Origin: Laburnicola sp. R22_1
Taxonomy: Eukaryota; Ascomycota; Dothideomycetes; Pleosporales; Didymosphaeriaceae
Length of the DNA: 64,000 bases
Direction of reading: 5' to 3'
Assembly: GCA_014281115.1 (NCBI GenBank)
Contig: JACONQ010000003.1
Location: 434,001-498,000, forward strand
Below are positions 1-10,799 of the stretch, piece after piece. The first letter of the stretch is position 1. The number at the start of each line of letters is the position of its first letter. The notes under the pieces are model-generated. The model did not search any database. It was given only the letters and a program-made list of their open reading frames with translations, and had not been told where the DNA came from. The translations under genes and the position numbers were made by a program.

Positions 1-2
1 AA

Positions 3-794
3 ATCACGAACCTCGAGTCGCGCCGCACTCTTCCCGAACGCAAAGGTCTCGCCGGCGGCATCTTCCCCAGCGGGCGGCACACCCAAGATTCTGGCAATCC
101 TCAAGATGGCGCAGCGACGACTCCCTCTGGGCCCAAAACCATCACGCCCACGCGACCTCTGATCCGCAGAACAGGCGGCGACGGCGGCTCTGCTCCCCCA
201 GGCAACATGGTGCGCGCCCCGTCCACGCTCCGCATCACCCGCAGCGCAGGGCCCGGTGCTCCCCAACAGCGAGGCTCTGGCGCTCCTCCCCAGCGCGGCC
301 CCAACCTACGCGGACGCAGCGGCCCTCCAGGCAGGGCTGGCCCCGGGCGCGCACCGAATCGCGGCGGCGAAGCTGGGCCCCAGAAACGCGAGCGCCAGGC
401 CGGCGGAGGCGGAGGAGGTGACGAACCGCGCATCGACCAGGATGTGATGGAGCCGAACCAGATTGACTCGATGATGGTGCAGCACTTGCTGCGCATCCAG
501 CGTGGACAGTGGGACCGCAAGCCGTACACGCCCAAGTATGCACCGGGCAGCTTTGAGGCGAACGAGCTGATTCATGCGGGGCGGGAGTTGTTCAGGGGGG
601 AGGCGCCGCCGGTGAAGGTCTGGGGGAGGCTGGAGCGCGTCATGAACGTGGTGGGCATGCATGGTGCCGAGGCCGAGTTGAAGGTGAGGAGGGTACCGGA
701 TGGAGATGACGTGCCGTTTGGGCAGGAGCACGAGGGCTTGATCGAGCCGCAGAAGGAGGGGGCGGAGCCGAAGATACGGCAATTTACGGCATAG
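3..794 (+). CDS. Unrecognised protein, 5' end outside window
   Basis: The reading frame is open from the first bases of the window to a stop at 792-794, so the gene begins upstream and only the last ~263 codons are present. The first part is Gly/Pro/Arg-rich and probably disordered. The last ~110 residues look folded, with a run around QRGQWDRK and a segment containing VWGRLERVMNVVGMHGAEAE. An internal ATG at 207 exists, but the frame upstream of it is open and similar in composition, so I do not take it as the start. No family was recognised. The C-terminal part has the composition of a small conserved basic protein, but no role is proposed. Confidence 0.6.
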   Translation: MTNLESRRTLPERKGLAGGIFPSGRHTQDSGNPQDGAATTPSGPKTITPTRPLIRRTGGDGGSAPPGNMVRAPSTLRITRSAGPGAPQQRGSGAPPQRGPNLRGRSGPPGRAGPGRAPNRGGEAGPQKRERQAGGGGGGDEPRIDQDVMEPNQIDSMMVQHLLRIQRGQWDRKPYTPKYAPGSFEANELIHAGRELFRGEAPPVKVWGRLERVMNVVGMHGAEAELKVRRVPDGDDVPFGQEHEGLIEPQKEGAEPKIRQFTA

Positions 795-1826
795 ATGGGT
801 GGCAGTGTGTTGTAGCTTGTACCATAGTTGTAAATGTCCAACGTACATGTGTAAGCCTAGAATGCGTAGTAGTGTTCAACTTTACCGTTACTCGAATTAT
901 CTAGCATGGACTATTCCCATACTCTATCAGGTAGAGTCTTGCGCAGCACCACTGCTGAATACAGTGCAGTATGTACCACCACAGTTCCCCAGCGCCACAG
1001 CGTCGCATGGGACTACCACAATTCACCTTCAGTTCAAACTTCAGCCTCCGTACCACCCATCCCGACATAACACAAACCACGTTACGCAGACACATTTCCT
1101 CCACAATACTACCGCAACCCTACTGATCCCCCTCAACAACATCTATAAACCCCTTAAACATGCACACCCCCCAGCCAGCGGCCAGCCTATATCCTCTACA
1201 CAATCTATCAACACGGTCGAATAATTCGCTTCATCTGTGCAAGACAGCCGCGGCTCGCTACGACAACAAACATTTGAACGGAAAGACAGGGATTTCTTGA
1301 GTTATTATATGCCGTGGTCCGTGGTCCGTTCATGGTTCCAACTTCCAACTTCCACCCACAAGGGAAGGAGACCCTGCAGCCAAGCTTCAAAGGAGATGAA
1401 AAGTCCGAGAGTTCACTTCAGATAAAACATGTGTCAAGGCTCAAGCAGATAAGCTCAAACACTGCGCTGCACGGCGACAATACCTCAAGTCTAAGAGCAC
1501 AATACAAGACGCCCAGTCAACATCAGCACTCTCATTACGATAGACACCCACTGTCCAAGGGCGACGACGTTACCCAACGCCGCGCTGTTTGCCTAGCTAG
1601 ATAGAAAGTAGATGCAAAGACTGAAAATACCTTCGCTCATGCGCCATTAAATCCAATACATGGTAATAAAAAGATGGTTTAGCCAGTTACTAGCCCGATG
1701 CCTTTTGAAAAGGACCGACGAAACCCAACGGGTATATGTGACGTGCAAATGGGAAGGGCAGGAATGCAACAGATTGCCGAAACGCTATGCAGAAACCGAG
1801 TACGAGTGAGATGCAGAGGGCGTGCT
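795..1826. other. Intergenic region, convergent 3' flanks
   Basis: About 1 kb separates the stop of the plus-strand gene from the stop of the minus-strand GPI-protein gene. Reading frames here are short, with no recognisable protein motif. I see no repeat or RNA gene. Confidence 0.5.
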
Positions 1827-2626
1827 TTATAGGAGGGCGAAGCCAACAAGGGCACTGATGAAGGTGACGGCCATGCCGTAGGTCGCACCGAAGTTGACCA
1901 GGGACGAGGCGGCACCAGGCTGGTCCGCTGTGCCGGTCTGGCCGGCAAAGCCAGTAACAGGAACCGTATCAGAGGCCTCGGTCTCCTCGGTGTCGGAACC
2001 ACTAGCAGTGGCAGTCTTCGAGTGTGAGGACGAGGACGATGTCGACGTCGCGTTGGGCTTGAAGGGCTCCTGAGCACCGCACGGGTGGTCGGCTCTGTAC
2101 ATTGTGAGTGCTCGTTCCAAAAGCTGCGAGTGGGTCAAGCTACCGGCAGGAATCTGCGCAAGCGTTGTCGCCGGAAGGGCAGTCCTTCACACAATTTGTA
2201 CCCCATTGTTGGCAAATATTGAAGGGCAGCGTTTGTGTGTACTGGGTTAGGTTGGGCGAGGCGTTGTTTTCGCAAACGCATTGGGCAGTGAGAGCTTCCT
2301 AGAGGGCAAATGTTAGCATGCAGTCTCCAAGCAGCATACAAGTGAAGCTCAGCAGCACCAGCTCCTGGCGGTATAACAAGATGTGTGCTCAACAATCCGT
2401 GAAACTAGGAAGAGAGGTAGCATACCGGATCGCACTCGTTGGTGATGGTGTTCATGCTCGTTACGCCGGGCAACAGTAGGCAGATCTGAGGACAGGTGGT
2501 CTGCTGCTGCTGGCACCAGTACTCCCTGGTACTCTCCTGTACGGTCTCAGGGTCGATGGTGTACTGTTCCTGGGCTGCAGAGAAGCCAGCAAGGGCGAGC
2601 AGGGCGAAGGCAAAGGTTGAACGCAT
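1827..2626 (-). CDS. Secreted cysteine-rich GPI-anchored protein (DUF7707-like)
   Basis: Three exons on the minus strand: 2626-2426, 2298-2144 and 2094-1827, with GT-AG introns of 127 and 49 bp. The joined frame encodes 207 residues. Residues 1-18 form a signal peptide ending in GFSAA. The mature domain carries many cysteines (REYWCQQQ, CPQIC, CVCENN, NICQQWGTNCVKDCP), a pattern I associate with the DUF7707 family of fungal cell-surface proteins. A Ser/Thr-rich linker follows, then a hydrophobic tail (GMAVTFISALVGFALL) typical of GPI-anchor addition. The protein should sit at the plasma membrane or cell wall. Its molecular role is unknown. Continuity of the cysteine pattern across all three exons supports the splice sites. 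Confidence 0.82.
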
Positions 2627-3246
2627 GTTGACTGATTGGGGGGAGCTGGCTGGGCGGATGAGACTGTGGGCAAGTCAACGCTATATGTCCTCCGAGAAGG
2701 GCGCTCAGGTGGCGGGTTGTCGGGTAGAGCTGGAATGCACATACTGTGACTTTCGGATGCAGGTGAGACGCAAAGTATTACAAGTGGATTAAGATGGTGA
2801 AAGCGTTGAATGAATCAATTAGCACGAACAAAAAGTCTCAAAGTGCGTTATCCCCCGAAAGCGAGTGAGGGAGGGCGTGAGAGAGGGAAGGCTGAGCGTA
2901 TGGGGAGACAGTTCATAAAGAAGGAGCTCCCATGCAGCCGCACCTACCCTTTTGCACGGACCCACGCTGCAGTGTGCATCATGCCATCAAATACACTAGT
3001 TTGGCGCCGCTTCCGACGCCAACAGGGATCATCCCCCGCTCGGTCCACTGGTCCCTGGCTTCAATAGGAGACAGGGTTCGGCTTGTGGATCGCGTTCACG
3101 AGAGGCCGCCATCCACGCGGCGCGTTTCCCTTCACCTCGACCCAATATTTTCTTACAGCACTGCTGTCTGCTGCACGACATCTCTCACCCGCCATCGATA
3201 GGGCGGCCCACGGCTTCTCGACTGCTTGCGCCACACCCCCCACTAG
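2627..3246. other. Divergent intergenic promoter region
   Basis: About 620 bp between the divergently transcribed GPI-protein gene (minus) and YPT35 (plus). It probably holds both promoters. I see no recognisable coding segment and no clear TATA box. Confidence 0.45.
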
Positions 3247-4061
3247 ATGGATGGAGCCTGCGATGCTGGAGAGAGACGCGCCGCTGTTCGCCCACACCGT
3301 CCGCAGCGCAGCTCGGTAGTGCCACCCTACTGGCAAAGGCACGAGCGCGACGACAGACGTCTGAGCTGCCACTCACTCGAAGCTGCCCGCCCGAGCCCCA
3401 TACGGCTCGAAGACCACACCGACGAGGGCTCGGAGCAATGCAAAGCGCTCTGGGCCCGGCAGGTAACCATTGATGATTACGTAGTCGTCGGGAGCGGCCC
3501 TACGCCTGCGCTGGGGGCCTATGTGGTCTGGAATATCACCGTCGATACCCTCAATGTGAGTGTTCCCAGACATGCAAAGGGGCAGCCTGGTCCACTAACC
3601 CACCTCAGGGAGGCCCTATGAAGATAGTGAAGAGGTCAGCAGCCCGTTCCTGGCCTGCTGTCCACCAGACGGCTGACAAGGCGGCCAGATACTCGGATTT
3701 CGACGACCTGCGGCAGAAGCTTGTGTCGACGTTTCCTCATTCTGTGGGCTCCATGCCACCGTTGCCACCAAAGTCTGTTGTTTGTAAGTCACCTGCCCCT
3801 CCCACTGCCCAGGTGCAGCTGCATCCGCGCGTCATTCTCACCCCACTTGCCTTCTTGGGCCGTGTCCATATATTGATCCTGTATGGACAGCTCGCTTTCG
3901 CTCCAAGTTTCTGGAGAAGCGGAGAATTGGTCTTGCGCACTTCCTCAAGTAGGTCCACGGTTCGTTACACTAGCGTATATCGTCTGATTATTTTTAGTTG
4001 CATCCTGCTTAACCCCGAGTTTGCCGGCTCGCCAGTTCTGAAAGAGTTTCTGTTCTCATGA
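3247..4061 (+). CDS. YPT35: PX-domain protein YPT35
   Basis: Five exons: 3247-3555, 3609-3634, 3689-3783, 3891-3948 and 3998-4061. All introns are GT-AG and phases agree, giving 183 residues. The PX domain fills most of the protein. It has the phosphoinositide-binding RYSDFDDL segment, the PPLPPK loop, the LEKRRIGLAHFL helix and a final LLNPEFAGSPVLKEFL block. In yeast, Ypt35 binds PI3P and recruits Vps13 to endosomes and vacuole membranes. That role is inferred by family. The intron after the glycine pair in DTLN-GGP and the tiny 26-bp exon were placed by homology of the joined frame. The start is the first ATG in frame. The ~30 residues before PPYWQ are poorly conserved, so the true start may differ. 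Confidence 0.85.
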
Positions 4062-4646
4062 GACGGTTGTTTGTGTACATGCTTTCACCTGTTACCCATG
4101 CGTATTGACCGTGTACGGTCGTTGCCCTCACCGCGGCCAAGTCACCTCTGCAGCTGCTCACGCTAAACACCGCTGCTTTGATTCCTTGTCCATACTTGTG
4201 TTCGTACCTATTTCCCCACCATGCCGAGGGCAGTTTGAACGCATGCTCTACCACGACTGCTGAGCTCAGCCGTTTGCTGCCTACCATTTCTGATGACGTT
4301 TTGGCTGGGGAACGCCCAATACATGTAGCCGGGCGTGGATTTGCTGCAATTCACCGTGCGTCGTACCGACTAGGCTGCTGTTGTCGGAAATCTTGAACAT
4401 TCGTCGAAATGCTTTTCACATGGAAAACCCTACGCAACCCTGGAAACGTAGAATCAATGTTGCACCTTCTCGCGGCGCGTTCGTGGAAACTGTGAGGTCG
4501 TCCCATAGTGTCTCTACACGGCAGCTCGCCTGCAGCGCTGGCCGCTGTCCGGAGGGACTTGACCACCCAAGGGTCGCGACTGTCTTCACCCAAGCGCCTC
4601 GCGACTCCCAATGCAAACACCAGAACGGAGACTATGAGCCAGCAAC
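4062..4646. other. Intergenic region upstream of SAS4
   Basis: 585 bp with no recognisable coding content. It contains the 3' flank of YPT35 and the likely SAS4 promoter. Confidence 0.45.
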
Positions 4647-6254
4647 ATGCTCCAAGCAATGGCTAATCTGATCCGCCCAGCGACTGAGCGCCGATCCACC
4701 AGGCAGCACAAATCGCCATCCCCGCCGCCCGCTGAGGTCGCGACCTCGCCCCAGCGGCCGCAGCAGCAGCCCCCAGCAACCATCCTCACCCGCCGAGCGT
4801 CCAAGGCGAACACGCTGCCCCCGCGAGAGCACGACAAGCCCCATGCGAACATCACGAAGCAGCCGTCGCCTGTTCGCTCGAGCGCGCGCAAAAGGTCGCT
4901 CGCCGAGGCAAACGCGCCAGACGCACGACCGCCAGTCAAGATAACGCAAACACGCCCGCATGGCGAACTGCTCGGCATCACGAACGGCGTGCCGAAGAAG
5001 CTTAAAATCGACGGTGACCATGTGCCTTCCGGCGCGTCCACACCAAAGCCCTTTGGCGCGCGCCTCACCGTGCCGGACCAGACACCCTCCGCCGCGACGG
5101 ACAAGAGGAGCTTGAGGAGTCAAGACGGCGGCTCGAGGCTCAAAAGCGACCTGGCCACATACTTTTCGAGCTACGACGATATCATTGCTGGGGTGGAGAA
5201 GCCATCGGGTGCGTGACGAAGCGCTTGCTGCGGCGGGCTGGCTAACCTGGCTACAGACTTCCTCGACGTCGACACACGCATCTACATCGTAGACGAGCCG
5301 GTCAAGGGTGCCAAAGCTAAAGATGCGGCGCCGCCAGCGTCATTACGCAGTTCAGCGAGTCCGAGCCGGTCGCGGAAGTCACGAGCGCACCCCCTGACGC
5401 GCAACTTCTCACAGCCCTCGATACCACCAGCGTCGAGTGCTTCTACGTCTTACAAACCTCTCGATTACTCCTCGCTCGCAGGCCTTCTCCCCCAATCCGG
5501 CAACGAAGATCCCCTCGCCGATTCAGTATACTTCGCACAGCATCGGCGGGCCGAGCGCAAGGAGAAGCAGCTGCGGAACATCGAGAAGGAGCGGGCCATG
5601 CACGAGAAGATGCAGCTCGAGCGGCTTCTGGATGGGCTGCAAGGGCCAGACTGGCTCAAGGTCATGGGCATCACGGGAGTCACAGACGGCGAGCGGAAAG
5701 ACTGGGAGCCGAAGCGCGACTTCTTCATCAAGGAGGTAGAAATGCTTGTGGACAAGTTTCGCCTGTGGAAAGAGCAGGAGAAGAAGCTGAGGGCGGACAA
5801 AGAGGCTGCCTCGGCAGCGAGGGAAGAGGAGGAGGAAGAGTCCGAATCCGGTGCGTATCCTCCTCTATCTATCCCTATAGGTCATGCTAACACATTGGCA
5901 GAGTCTGAACCCCGGAAAGTAAACGGCAAAACACCAGCTCCGTCGCTCCCTCACCCAAAACACCCAGAGCACCCGAAGCCCCGAAGACCGCCTCAACCAC
6001 ACGGCTTTTTGCTGCCTCTGATACCGCCCGAACCCACCGGCCCCTTTACATCTTTCTATTCCAAACCACATCTGCGCGCAGCTGCGCTGGGCAAACACCG
6101 GCACGGACGGAATGCGTCTGCATTTGGGCGCCCGATACCGGAGTGGGAGGAACATGAGTTCGAGCTGCCGGAGGAATTTGTCACGCCTGAGTTTCTGAGG
6201 GATAATGCGAGGAAGCGGAGACGGCGGAAGAGGGAGAGTGTGGTTGAGTCGTAA
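4647..6254 (+). CDS. SAS4: SAS complex subunit 4 domain protein
   Basis: Three exons: 4647-5208, 5257-5850 and 5902-6254. The second intron (51 bp) is a multiple of three and open, so it could be retained without breaking the frame. The N-terminal ~190 residues are low-complexity and basic. The central block beginning QHRRAERKEKQLRNIE and running through LQGPDWLKVMGITG and KRDFFIKEVEMLVDKFRLWK is the signature of the Something About Silencing subunit 4 domain. Sas4 scaffolds the Sas2 histone H4K16 acetyltransferase in yeast, so a nuclear chromatin role is inferred. The C-terminal part contains a conserved PEWEEHEFELPEEFVTPEFL segment and a basic tail (RKRRRRKR), a plausible nuclear localisation signal. 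A second in-frame ATG at 4659 is an alternative start. Confidence 0.85.
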
Positions 6255-6950
6255 GATGTGGAGGCGTGAGTGAGGTGTGGGGTGGAGTGTATAAATAAAT
6301 AGTTTTAATATTTCTTGGAGGTCTTCTTGTTCTTTTTCGAATGTAGCGAAGGTATACCCTTGGTTTGTGTATTTTTTTGCTTTTGGAGATGTGTGTCTGG
6401 GGTCTGGGGGGTTGTTTAATGGGCTGGTAGTTGGGTGTTGGGAAATGGGGGTGGATTGGGGGTTGCTGAGGATGGGGCTGTGGGTGTAAGTAGTGGGGTA
6501 TGTGTTGCTGTATTATATGTTTTGGTCTGGTGTGGTCTGGTCACATAATAGAGAAATGGATGTGTTTAGTGAGATTGGACGACTGAGTGGGTAATCGGTG
6601 AGAGTTTCTTGGATTGAGGTTCTTTTGGTGGTGTTATAGGTGGATGGATGACGTTTATGTGCTGTTGATGTTGACGTTAATAGGGAGGGAGTTAGGAATT
6701 TTTGGGTTTGGTGAGTTGCTTGTATGTGGGTGGGTTGATATATAGATGGATGGCTGGCTGGACTGGTGTTTGTTTATTTGTTCTGACTGCTTGGGTAGGG
6801 AGATGGAGTTGGAGATGATGGTGTTATATAGTAACTTATGTTGCTTATCTATTACTCCTACTACTACTGTGGGGAAAATGTTATAACAAGTAATAAGTAA
6901 GGAAAGGTTTGGTATTAGTATATACATACGAGTAGGTAAGGTGTACGGAG
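6255..6950. other. G/T-skewed intergenic segment
   Basis: About 700 bp that is strongly G+T rich on the plus strand, with many short GTGGT/TGGTTG-like runs and no credible coding frame. It follows the SAS4 3' end. Nothing else is recognisable. Confidence 0.5.
6294..6299 (+). promoter_or_regulatory. Polyadenylation-signal-like AATAAA
   Basis: AATAAA lies 40 bp after the SAS4 stop, inside TATAAATAAATAG. The position fits a 3' end signal for SAS4. Fungal poly(A) signals are loose, so this is only suggestive. Confidence 0.35.
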
Positions 6951-7032
6951 TTGATGGATGTATATGCTGCTGAGGCTACGCACGAGGGACTGGGCTGTGT
7001 CTGTCACGTTTTCCGGAAGCTTGGACTGCGTA

Positions 7033-7060
7033 TTCGTTCGTTCGTTCGTTCGTTCGTTCG
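7033..7060 (+). repeat. (TTCG)7 microsatellite
   Basis: Seven exact tandem copies of TTCG directly upstream of the acidic hypothetical gene. A candidate variable-length locus. Confidence 0.95.
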
Positions 7061-7131
7061 TTTATGGGGGTATAAATTTCTTCTTCTGGGGGGAGTGTCT
7101 TACCCACCACCTGCACGTTTCGACTGCAAAG

Positions 7132-7880
7132 ATGTCACCACCGTTTGGAAGCAAAGCGCTCGCTTTCATACGATCGCAGGTAGGGGACACGAATCACTCA
7201 GCAATGACGCAATCGAAGCCGCCGGCCGTCAAAGGGACCATAACACAACGCACACGATCGAGCTGTTGCAGCGTGATCTAACGCACGTAGCACAGGACTC
7301 GGACGACGACAACGTTAACGACCACCAAGTCGCGCAGCGTACCACCGCTGGCCATGGACTCGCTCTGGTGCCTCAGGTTGAAAATTTCAACTCTCCACGA
7401 CGCTATGCCGATATCGACTTCGAGGAGGAAGACGCAGTGGAGGAAGTCATGGCAACGGCAAACCCGACAGACGAAGATTCTAGTGAGGATGAATGGCCAT
7501 CGAACAGACTGACCCTCCACCCAGACAATGGAGTTCTAGATGGCTTACAACAAGACATGCGCGGACTGGCAGGAACTCACATCATCAGTACCATGCAACA
7601 ATATGAGATACAATCTATTCCCAATCTCGAAATGGATAGCGGCACGTTGTTTGCGGCGGCCGTTTTTACTATTCTAGGCCACAATGAAGCTGCGATACTA
7701 AGCAGTCTAAACTATCAATTGTCCTCTGCAGACATCACAGGGCGGTTCATTAAAGCAGCACAAAACATATTGCGAGAAACCCACAATTTGAGTCATCCGC
7801 ACAAGCTTGTGAACAAGATACTGCGAAGGATTGAGTCTTCGCGACAAGCGCAGACCTTTTCGTTATCCAAATCTTCTTAA
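7132..7880 (+). CDS. Unrecognised acidic protein
   Basis: A frame ending at 7880 is open from 6951, but its first ~100 residues cross the TTCG repeat and look like noise. A better model starts at ATG 7132, splices out 7180-7271 (GTAGGG...TTGCAG) and continues at 7272, giving about 218 residues. The protein is acidic in the middle (DIDFEEEDAVEEV, DEDSSEDEW) and more hydrophobic and helical near the end (LFAAAVFTILGHNEAAI). It ends in a Ser/Lys-rich tail. I recognise no family. The sustained codon-like composition from 7272 to 7880 is the main reason for calling it a gene. Confidence 0.5.
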
Positions 7881-7892
7881 AGGGTAATATAT

Positions 7893-8052
7893 AAATGGAT
7901 CTCCTATGCATACACCTCACTCATTGACCTTTGAGGCTGTATAGGAACGAGTTACTTAAGTTGGAGGTTTACAAATGGACCTCACACATAAACACCTCGC
8001 TCATAGACATTTGGGGCTGTATAGAAATGAGTTGTTCAAGTTGGAGATTGCA
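7893..8052 (+). repeat. Imperfect tandem duplication, 2 x 80 bp
   Basis: Two adjacent ~80-bp copies start at AAATGGATCTC (7893) and AAATGGACCTC (7973). They share GGCTGTATAG, GAGTT and AAGTTGGAG at matching offsets, with about 80% identity by eye. They lie just downstream of the acidic hypothetical gene, probably in its 3' flank. Confidence 0.75.
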
Positions 8053-10799
8053 ACCGGGCCTAGTCGATAAAAAAGCAGATAGTGAAAAAAAAATGCATCG
8101 TGCAAGTCACGACACAAGACTTGTGAACTTGCAAACATCGTCAAAGCACCTCATAAAAGACGCGAAATGAAAGTATGCGTTTCGTGACCGCTGATTGGAC
8201 AAGCAACGGTATTGCGGGTCTGTACACCGTTATGTGGTTACACAACATGATTGCGTGAAGAACTTTTCACGGGCGCGTCTCATTCCTGTTACCATCATCC
8301 TCGAGCCGAAAGAGAAGATGGTGCGGCTACTGGTCCCCGCCGGTAAGTGATCCCTTTGCTAGTCCCGGTGAATCAACGAAGATAACAATCGATGCAGGTG
8401 AAGGCCAACATGTGCTCATACCGTGCAGACCCGAACCTCTACCCGCAAATCGGTTTATTTTGGAAGCTTTATCTTTGACCCATTTTCTCTCCGTCGTGTA
8501 TGCAGGTGTTGTATCCCACAGGCGCTCCTATTTACCAGGGGGAAGGCAACCTGGAGTCTACCTTCGAGCTTGCGGGATTTTAACTCCAATAATCGTGCCA
8601 TTGGCGGCTTGGGCTTCAAACAGTACGAGCGTTCTACTAAAACGGGAAAATGTGTTAGCGGATGTCAACCCATTCAAGTACTTCGAGCGCAGCGAAGGGT
8701 TTACAATGGATGACGGAATGCTTGCTGGAGGCGTGGCAGGCTTGCTGCTATCAGGTCGCGTCTACCAGGTGCATCCAGTCCTCCGAGCTACGGGAGGATT
8801 TAGCATAGGAGCGATGGTGGGCCTCGTGGGGTGTTTATTTGAGCTGAGCACAGAGGCAGCGTTACGTGAGGTGAGGCGACAGGAGAATCTAAAATTGCAG
8901 TTTCGGCAGAATAGGCGTACCGTGCCTTGGCAGCCTGTGCGCAGCGTCGCGCTATGCGCAACCCCAACATAATCGCGTCTCACTTTGACGCGTGATATCT
9001 CCACCAATATGGACCCAATTAACACTGCGATTGCAGGAATTGAATCGCAAAAACTAGGGGAAACTTTCTTATATAATTAAATGGCAAAGAGATTTAACGT
9101 TGTGCGATCTATGTTAATTAGAAGGCATAAAGCAATATGCGTACCCCGCGCAGCTACCTATATTAACCAGCAAAACCTTAGCTAACAATAAGAATCTGAG
9201 CTTATACAATATATTAAAAGCCTTACTAAACATGGCCTCCTACTTACACAGCAGATGCTACAAAGCTTTGCCTCTACTATAGCTGGAAAGGCTATCTCTA
9301 TATTATGGGTTAATCGCTTTGTACGGCGACACAGAGATGACTTAGTCTCACAATAGACAACTAGACTTAACAGTAATTGCTACAAAGCTAATTTAGAGGT
9401 AAAATATAGGCTCTACTTTAAGCTTCTATATAAGAAAATTACAAAGTATAGCGTAGAGCCTTAGCATATATACAATATAGACGAGAAAGGCTTCCTCCTT
9501 AGTATTACTAGCCGCTTAAAAAGGATCTTCGACAGGCCTCTATATAAGAGTCGCTAAGCAAGGCAATCTATACAGGATAGCAGCTATAAGTAGATCTCGC
9601 TTATTATATATATATGCGCCAACAGATCTACTATTAATCTAGCGCTAATCTATTAATCTAACGCCGCGACTCTACAATTAAGCTAGGTTAAAGAAATTAA
9701 CGTTAATTCTTATAGAGTCTTTATTACTTTATTAACCTCTAGATAGTTAAATAATAAGATAGGGCTTTAATAGCTTAAATAGGTGTTTAATTACTATACA
9801 AAAAAGAAGGCTTAATAGTAGTAATAACTTCTAGTTCTTAATAGGTATAGATTTTACATTACTATAGATTTTATTAACTACTATAATTAGAATAAGATCC
9901 TTCTTATAATATTTCTTCCTTGTATAACTTATACGCTGCAGCCTCTTAACGTCTGCGTATTTAAGTCTCTCTCTACTACCTACTCTAACAAGCTCTCTGC
10001 GTATCTCTATAGGAGCTAAGGACTATTAATAATCGCTAAAAGAGACTTCTTTACACTATTTTAGAAGGCCTAGACAGTATTAGTTACGCCGTAATTAATT
10101 ACTAAAGCTTTTAAGTATATAGGTATCTCGCCACTAGATTCTACACCTATCCTTAAAAGGTTTAACAAAGAGACTCCGCTAGAGCCAGAATTACTAATAA
10201 GCTCTACCTTAATACTTAGCGCATTAGATTAGCGTAAAATAAAGCGACTATTACGCTCTACTATTAAGGATATCGCAACTAAGAAGTCGCGTAAGCTAAG
10301 CTAGACAATACACTTAATCTCTATACAAAAGTAGCTCCTAGAGCATAAAAACAAGGGTCTCTAAGAAGCTCTTACAAACTAGAAACGGCGTTAAACAAAA
10401 GGCAAGACTCTGCCCTTAGAGCAACCTAATAAGTGATATAAAGGAGTAGTTTTCTAGTTACCTACCTGCGTACAGAGGGCGCGTAAGTCTCTTAGCCAAT
10501 AGGAGACTAAAAAACAATAGTTATAACTCTAAAAAGCTTAGCAGCAAGAGATTTGTATAGCTAATAAACAGCTTAAAGCTTATTTATAATAGGAGAAGCG
10601 CGTTGCGCAGACAGCAGCTAGAGATACGTACGCTAAGGAGAGAGCTAAGTAGGCTGCTAAGCGACGCCTTAATTAATAGGCTTGTAGGGCTAATTAACAA
10701 CTTTAAAATCGCATTAAATTAGCTAAAAAGGGTAAAAAAAAGGCTTTAAAGTCTACTGTTCTACCTATTAAGAAGAAAAAATCTACGCTAGTGCCTGTA

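Noticed and set aside
101..848. Overlapping minus-strand and other-frame open frames in the first gene
   Set aside because: They are GC-rich shadows of the plus-strand frame that is open from the window edge.
6951..7131. N-terminal extension of the acidic protein starting at 6951
   Set aside because: It translates the TTCG repeat and shows no coding character. A later ATG with a good intron fits better.
8412..8972. A complete 186-codon gene ending at 8972
   Set aside because: Its last ~18 codons are the transposon inverted repeat, and the middle is in the wrong frame for the protein-like segments.
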